Positions 7,262 to 8,739 of a stretch of 8,739 bases of DNA are shown here, one piece after another. The position numbers were made by a program, and so were the translations under genes. This stretch comes from Candidatus Poribacteria bacterium (GTDB lineage Bacteria > Poribacteria > WGA-4E > WGA-3G): NCBI GenBank assembly GCA_009845505.1, contig VXZL01000181.1, positions 1-8,739 of the forward strand. The letters are read 5' to 3'. The notes beneath the pieces were generated by a model. The model did not search any database. It saw only the letters and a program-made list of their open reading frames with translations, and was not told where the DNA came from. The first letter of the stretch is position 1. The number at the start of each line of letters is the position of its first letter.

Positions 7262-7602
7262 TTACGACTCCTTCTTGTTGATCGGTTGAGATGGAGCGAT
7301 TTGAAAGACATCTTCCTTCGGCTGCGTTCCAACCTTGAAACCTTCTATATATGTCTTCTGGTGAATGTTTTGGTTTCTAATAAACCCATGGAGATCGTTG
7401 TAAACAGTTGGGGTTGAGATGCCGTGCTGTGTTTGTAGATGCTCCAATATCGTTTCTTTGAGCGATTGGGGAATATCAATTACTTTGTATTGCTTGGGGT
7501 CAAGATAACCATCGGGCGGTCGAACGAAAACACTTTAGTTGTCTCGGCTATCCTACCGATTATTTCCAAAATCCTGTTTAGTTCGGTTTGTTGTGTGTTC
7601 AA
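7262..7602 (-). pseudogene. Frameshifted N-terminal module gene upstream of the TPR gene
   Basis: Two overlapping frames together give one continuous protein. The first starts at TTG 7602, with GGGGAG about six bases upstream, and reads NTQQTELNRILEIIGRIAET up to 'FSFDRP'. The second continues as 'DGYLDPKQYKVIDIP' through 'STPTVYNDLHGFIRNQNIHQ' to TAA 7262-7264. Both frames are open only between 7534 and 7483. One extra C in the CCC run at 7514-7516 would restore 'FDRPDGYLDP' exactly. The product would be about 113 residues, soluble and helical, with no domain I can name firmly. My impression, not checkable here, is that this module occurs fused to TPR arrays in related proteins, so this gene and the TPR gene may be pieces of one. 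It could be real decay or a base-calling error. Confidence 0.55.
7268..7273 (-). promoter_or_regulatory. Ribosome-binding site AAGGAG facing an out-of-frame ATG
   Basis: AAGGAG on the minus strand lies nine bases before ATG 7258. It sits in the last codons of the upstream module, whose TAA is at 7262-7264. This is the usual layout for a coupled downstream gene, but the ATG frame gives only 40 codons before TAG and is not the TPR frame. It is the best evidence for where the TPR gene originally began. Confidence 0.5.
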
Positions 7603-7638
7603 ACTTGCTCCCCACGATCCGATTTTCCTCTGATTTAA

Positions 7639-7667
7639 ATCATACCATGTTCACGCTGGTTTGTCAA
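7639..7667 (-). promoter_or_regulatory. Sigma70-type promoter TTGACA-17-TATGAT
   Basis: On the minus strand, TTGACA (7667-7662) is followed by a 17-base spacer and TATGAT (7644-7639). This is a perfect -35 box, the optimal spacing and a -10 box one base from consensus. Transcription would start near 7632, giving a leader of about 30 bases before TTG 7602, with GGGGAG just before that start. It would drive the N-terminal module, TPR and STAS genes. Confidence 0.75.
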
Positions 7668-7684
7668 TTTCAATTTTACGGGAG

Positions 7685-7761
7685 TGTCTGAATCGCGGAT
7701 TACACGGATGACGCGGATTGAGGGGAGTATTCTATCGCCAAGGTTCATCTTTTAATCCGCG
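7685..7761. repeat. Dispersed repeat copy 1 with CGCGGATT direct and inverted units
   Basis: The core at 7689-7719 reads TGAATCGCGGATTACACGG then ATGACGCGGATT. CGCGGATT occurs at 7694-7701 and 7712-7719, an 18-base period, and its reverse complement AATCCGCG occurs at 7754-7761, so the two could pair across a 34-base loop. A related copy lies at 8409-8440. The repeat is in the 235-base spacer between the promoter of the TPR unit and the end of the 111-residue hypothetical gene. It could act as that gene's transcript end, although no T-run terminator is seen. Confidence 0.55.
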
Positions 7762-7837
7762 AGTAAATTATGTGAGAATCAACCTCTTGATTTCTAAATT
7801 TTTCGACCTGAAATTGTGTAATACGCCTATTTCAAAC

Positions 7838-8173
7838 CTACATAGTATTCATTTTGATCTCGGTAATGTAGCCACCGTTTGCCCATTTTGGCTCCATTAT
7901 GTGACTGATGGTCTGAATTGCGGGTTGGGGAACTATAGGTTCTACTTCTCGAATGGCATTCCAATCAATCACGGCTGTCCATAGTTTTTCTTCTTCTGAG
8001 TAGTGAACGATGCCCTCAACCTCCAGTTCTTCGCTATAGATAATAAGGGCCTGTCCTTCTCGCAGCACAATTCCGTGACGTTCGAGATCTTCTATCGTAC
8101 CAACGCAGGTCAGTCGCAACCTGCCTTGGACATCTGCGTTGTGGAAGTCTGCGAAAACTCTTGGCTTGTTCAT
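7838..8173 (-). CDS. Conserved hypothetical protein, 111 residues
   Basis: This small soluble protein has a beta-rich core: 'RVFADFHNADVQGRLRLTC' (5-23), 'GTIEDLERHGIVLREGQALIIYS' (25-47), 'EGIVHYSEEEKLWTAVIDW' (53-71), then a Pro-rich and variable tail. I recall similar uncharacterised short proteins ('ADF.NAD.QGRLRL.C.GTIEDL') in cyanobacteria and other environmental bacteria, but have no function for them. The ATG at 8173 has a strong GGGAGG ribosome site (8182-8187) seven to eight bases upstream. It overlaps the stop of the preceding small gene by four bases (ATGA), so the two are translationally coupled. A two-gene accessory module such as a toxin-antitoxin or stress pair is possible, but nothing in the sequence proves it. 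Confidence 0.72.
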   Translation of the reverse strand: MNKPRVFADFHNADVQGRLRLTCVGTIEDLERHGIVLREGQALIIYSEELEVEGIVHYSEEEKLWTAVIDWNAIREVEPIVPQPAIQTISHIMEPKWANGGYITEIKMNTM

Positions 8174-8358
8174 CTTCTTTCCCTCCCAGGATTTGAAACT
8201 GTCGGTGTAAGCAGTTTACTAGCTTGTTCCGGTGTAAGTCCAGTCGAGGAAACTTTTGGATTGCATTTACGTTCACCGCGATAGATATAACCGCCACCTT
8301 GTGCTTTCTGTTCTATTTCACTAATGATGTCTTGAGATGTATTGGATCGGTTTGACAT
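8170..8358 (-). CDS. Short FRG-like protein, probably an N-terminal remnant
   Basis: This 62-residue protein begins with a polar stretch and a helix 'SQDIISEIEQKAQ', followed by 'GGYIYRGERKCNPKVSS'. The Y-x-Y-R-G-E turn followed by 'K-V-S-S' resembles the start of FRG-domain proteins, which are usually more than 200 residues and often sit in defence or mobile loci. Here homology appears to stop after KVSS and the rest is an unrelated 'TGLTPEQASKLL' tail, so it may be a truncated copy. No other frame restores the usual continuation. ATG 8358 is preferred over GTG 8427, which lies in the repeat, but it has no ribosome site. A possible promoter at 8369-8396 would leave almost no leader. It ends in an ATGA overlap with the 111-residue gene. 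Confidence 0.5.
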   Translation of the reverse strand: MSNRSNTSQDIISEIEQKAQGGGYIYRGERKCNPKVSSTGLTPEQASKLLTPTVSNPGRERR

Positions 8359-8368
8359 TTGATTGGTC

Positions 8369-8396
8369 TTTATAATAACAATTTCTTTGATGTGAA
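8369..8396 (-). promoter_or_regulatory. Candidate promoter TTCACA-16-TATAAA
   Basis: On the minus strand, TTCACA (8396-8391) is 16 bases from TATAAA (8374-8369). The -10 box is only 10 bases from ATG 8358, so the transcript would be nearly leaderless, in line with the absence of a ribosome site there. Both boxes are imperfect, so this is a weak call. Confidence 0.3.
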
Positions 8397-8408
8397 CTAT
8401 GCAACCCG

Positions 8409-8440
8409 TTGAATCCCGGATTACCACAGATTACGCGAAC
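8409..8440. repeat. Dispersed repeat copy 2, related to 7685-7720
   Basis: TTGAATCCCGGATTACCACA followed by GATTACGCGAAC aligns with copy 1 at 7688-7719, with a few substitutions and one extra base. Both copies have the same orientation and bracket the two-gene unit at 7838-8358. It lies in the 127-base spacer before the partial gene at 8486. Confidence 0.5.
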
Positions 8441-8485
8441 TCAAAAGTCCGCGCAAACTGTGTCCTCCATCATTCAGATTGGACG

Positions 8486-8739
8486 TTATTTAGTGGACTC
8501 CGTTCCTGCAGGTTTAGGGTTAGGACTGTCAGAGGTAGGTTGATTGACAGTAGGTGGTTTAGGATTAGTTGAAGGTTGTGTGTCTGCAGAAGATGAAGTC
8601 TCTGGGGATGGTTGAGTAATTGGTTGTATACTGGGAACAGGAGCTCCTCTTTTGTGATCAGGTTCGACAATAGGCTGTCTGTTCGGTACCCGTGCACCTT
8701 CATCTATCTTACGATCAGCAGGATGGGTGTGTCGGGAAT
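8486..8739 (-). CDS. C-terminal fragment of a protein with a Pro/Ser/Thr-rich tail (5' end outside window)
   Basis: On the minus strand the frame entering at the right edge is open for 83 codons and ends at TAA 8486-8488. The residues are low-complexity, with 17 prolines in 83 and many Ser, Thr, Asn and Gln. There is an internal near-repeat: 'GARVPNRQPIVEP' (14-26) and 'GAPVPSIQPITQP' (31-43). Such tails are usual as disordered or cell-wall/periplasm-spanning linkers at the end of secreted or membrane proteins. The main domain lies outside, so no function can be given. A second minus-strand frame over the same bases (8470-8703) is Leu-rich and looks like a shadow of this one. Confidence 0.55.
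   Translation of the reverse strand, partial: SRHTHPADRKIDEGARVPNRQPIVEPDHKRGAPVPSIQPITQPSPETSSSADTQPSTNPKPPTVNQPTSDSPNPKPAGTESTK

Noticed and set aside
7718..7984. Plus-strand 88-codon frame over the 111-residue gene and spacer
   Set aside because: It begins within the repeat, lacks a ribosome site and runs antisense to the better supported minus-strand gene.
8034..8297. Minus-strand 87-codon frame overlapping the FRG-like and 111-residue genes
   Set aside because: Arg-rich translation with no conserved pattern. The two overlapping genes have better starts, ribosome sites and recognisable motifs.
8470..8703. Minus-strand Leu-rich open frame of 77 codons
   Set aside because: It is another frame of the Pro/Ser/Thr-rich partial gene. 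The Leu/His/Asn content is what CCT/CAA/ACT-rich DNA gives when shifted.

Overview
This looks like bacterial chromosomal DNA of intermediate G+C, most plausibly from an uncultured, environmental or host-associated lineage of the Poribacteria type. That placement is an inference. It rests on a DUF5916-type protein next to a mandelate racemase/muconate lactonizing (MR/MLE) enzyme, on short degenerate dispersed repeats in the spacers (TTAGTGR heptamers, ATTGGCTRTYGG, CGCGGATT blocks), and on small TPR, FRG-like and hypothetical genes. No rRNA, tRNA or universal marker is present to confirm it.

Region 1 (1-1476, + strand). The window opens in the last 53 codons of a probable DUF5916 protein. An MR/MLE enzyme of the galactonate-dehydratase type follows (320-1438). 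Its active-site register matches DgoD, but the first metal-ligand position is Gly. A tract of seven TTRGYGR heptamers runs through its 3' end and supplies its stop codon.

Region 2 (1576-6088, + strand). Four genes are packed with gaps of 21, 2 and 8 bases: a 73-residue Cys/His-rich zinc-ribbon protein; a full-length ABC exporter half-transporter with an added N-terminal beta-rich domain and a CxxC-10-CxxC zinc ribbon; a DUF1854 protein; and a DUF4159 protein whose N-terminus resembles TonB (one membrane helix with an S-x3-H pair, then a Pro/Thr-rich linker). ABC exporter plus DUF1854 pairs are known, some near cyanophycin genes. The zinc-ribbon and TonB-like DUF4159 partners make this the most system-like part of the window.

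Region 3 (6100-7667, - strand). Reading leftward, a textbook sigma70-type promoter (TTGACA-17-TATGAT) drives a frame-disrupted N-terminal module, then a TPR protein with six clear 34-residue repeats whose 5' end has no in-frame standard start, then a SpoIIAA-like STAS protein. Two apparent one-base shifts separate three reading frames, so the locus is either decaying or carries sequence errors. The STAS gene ends only 11 bases from the convergent DUF4159 gene.

Region 4 (7685-8739, - strand). Two copies of a CGCGGATT-type repeat flank a small translationally coupled pair: a short protein with an FRG-like N-terminus, and a 111-residue conserved hypothetical overlapping it by ATGA. The window ends in a Pro/Ser/Thr-rich C-terminal tail of a gene whose body lies outside. 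No spacer longer than 300 bases lacks a gene.
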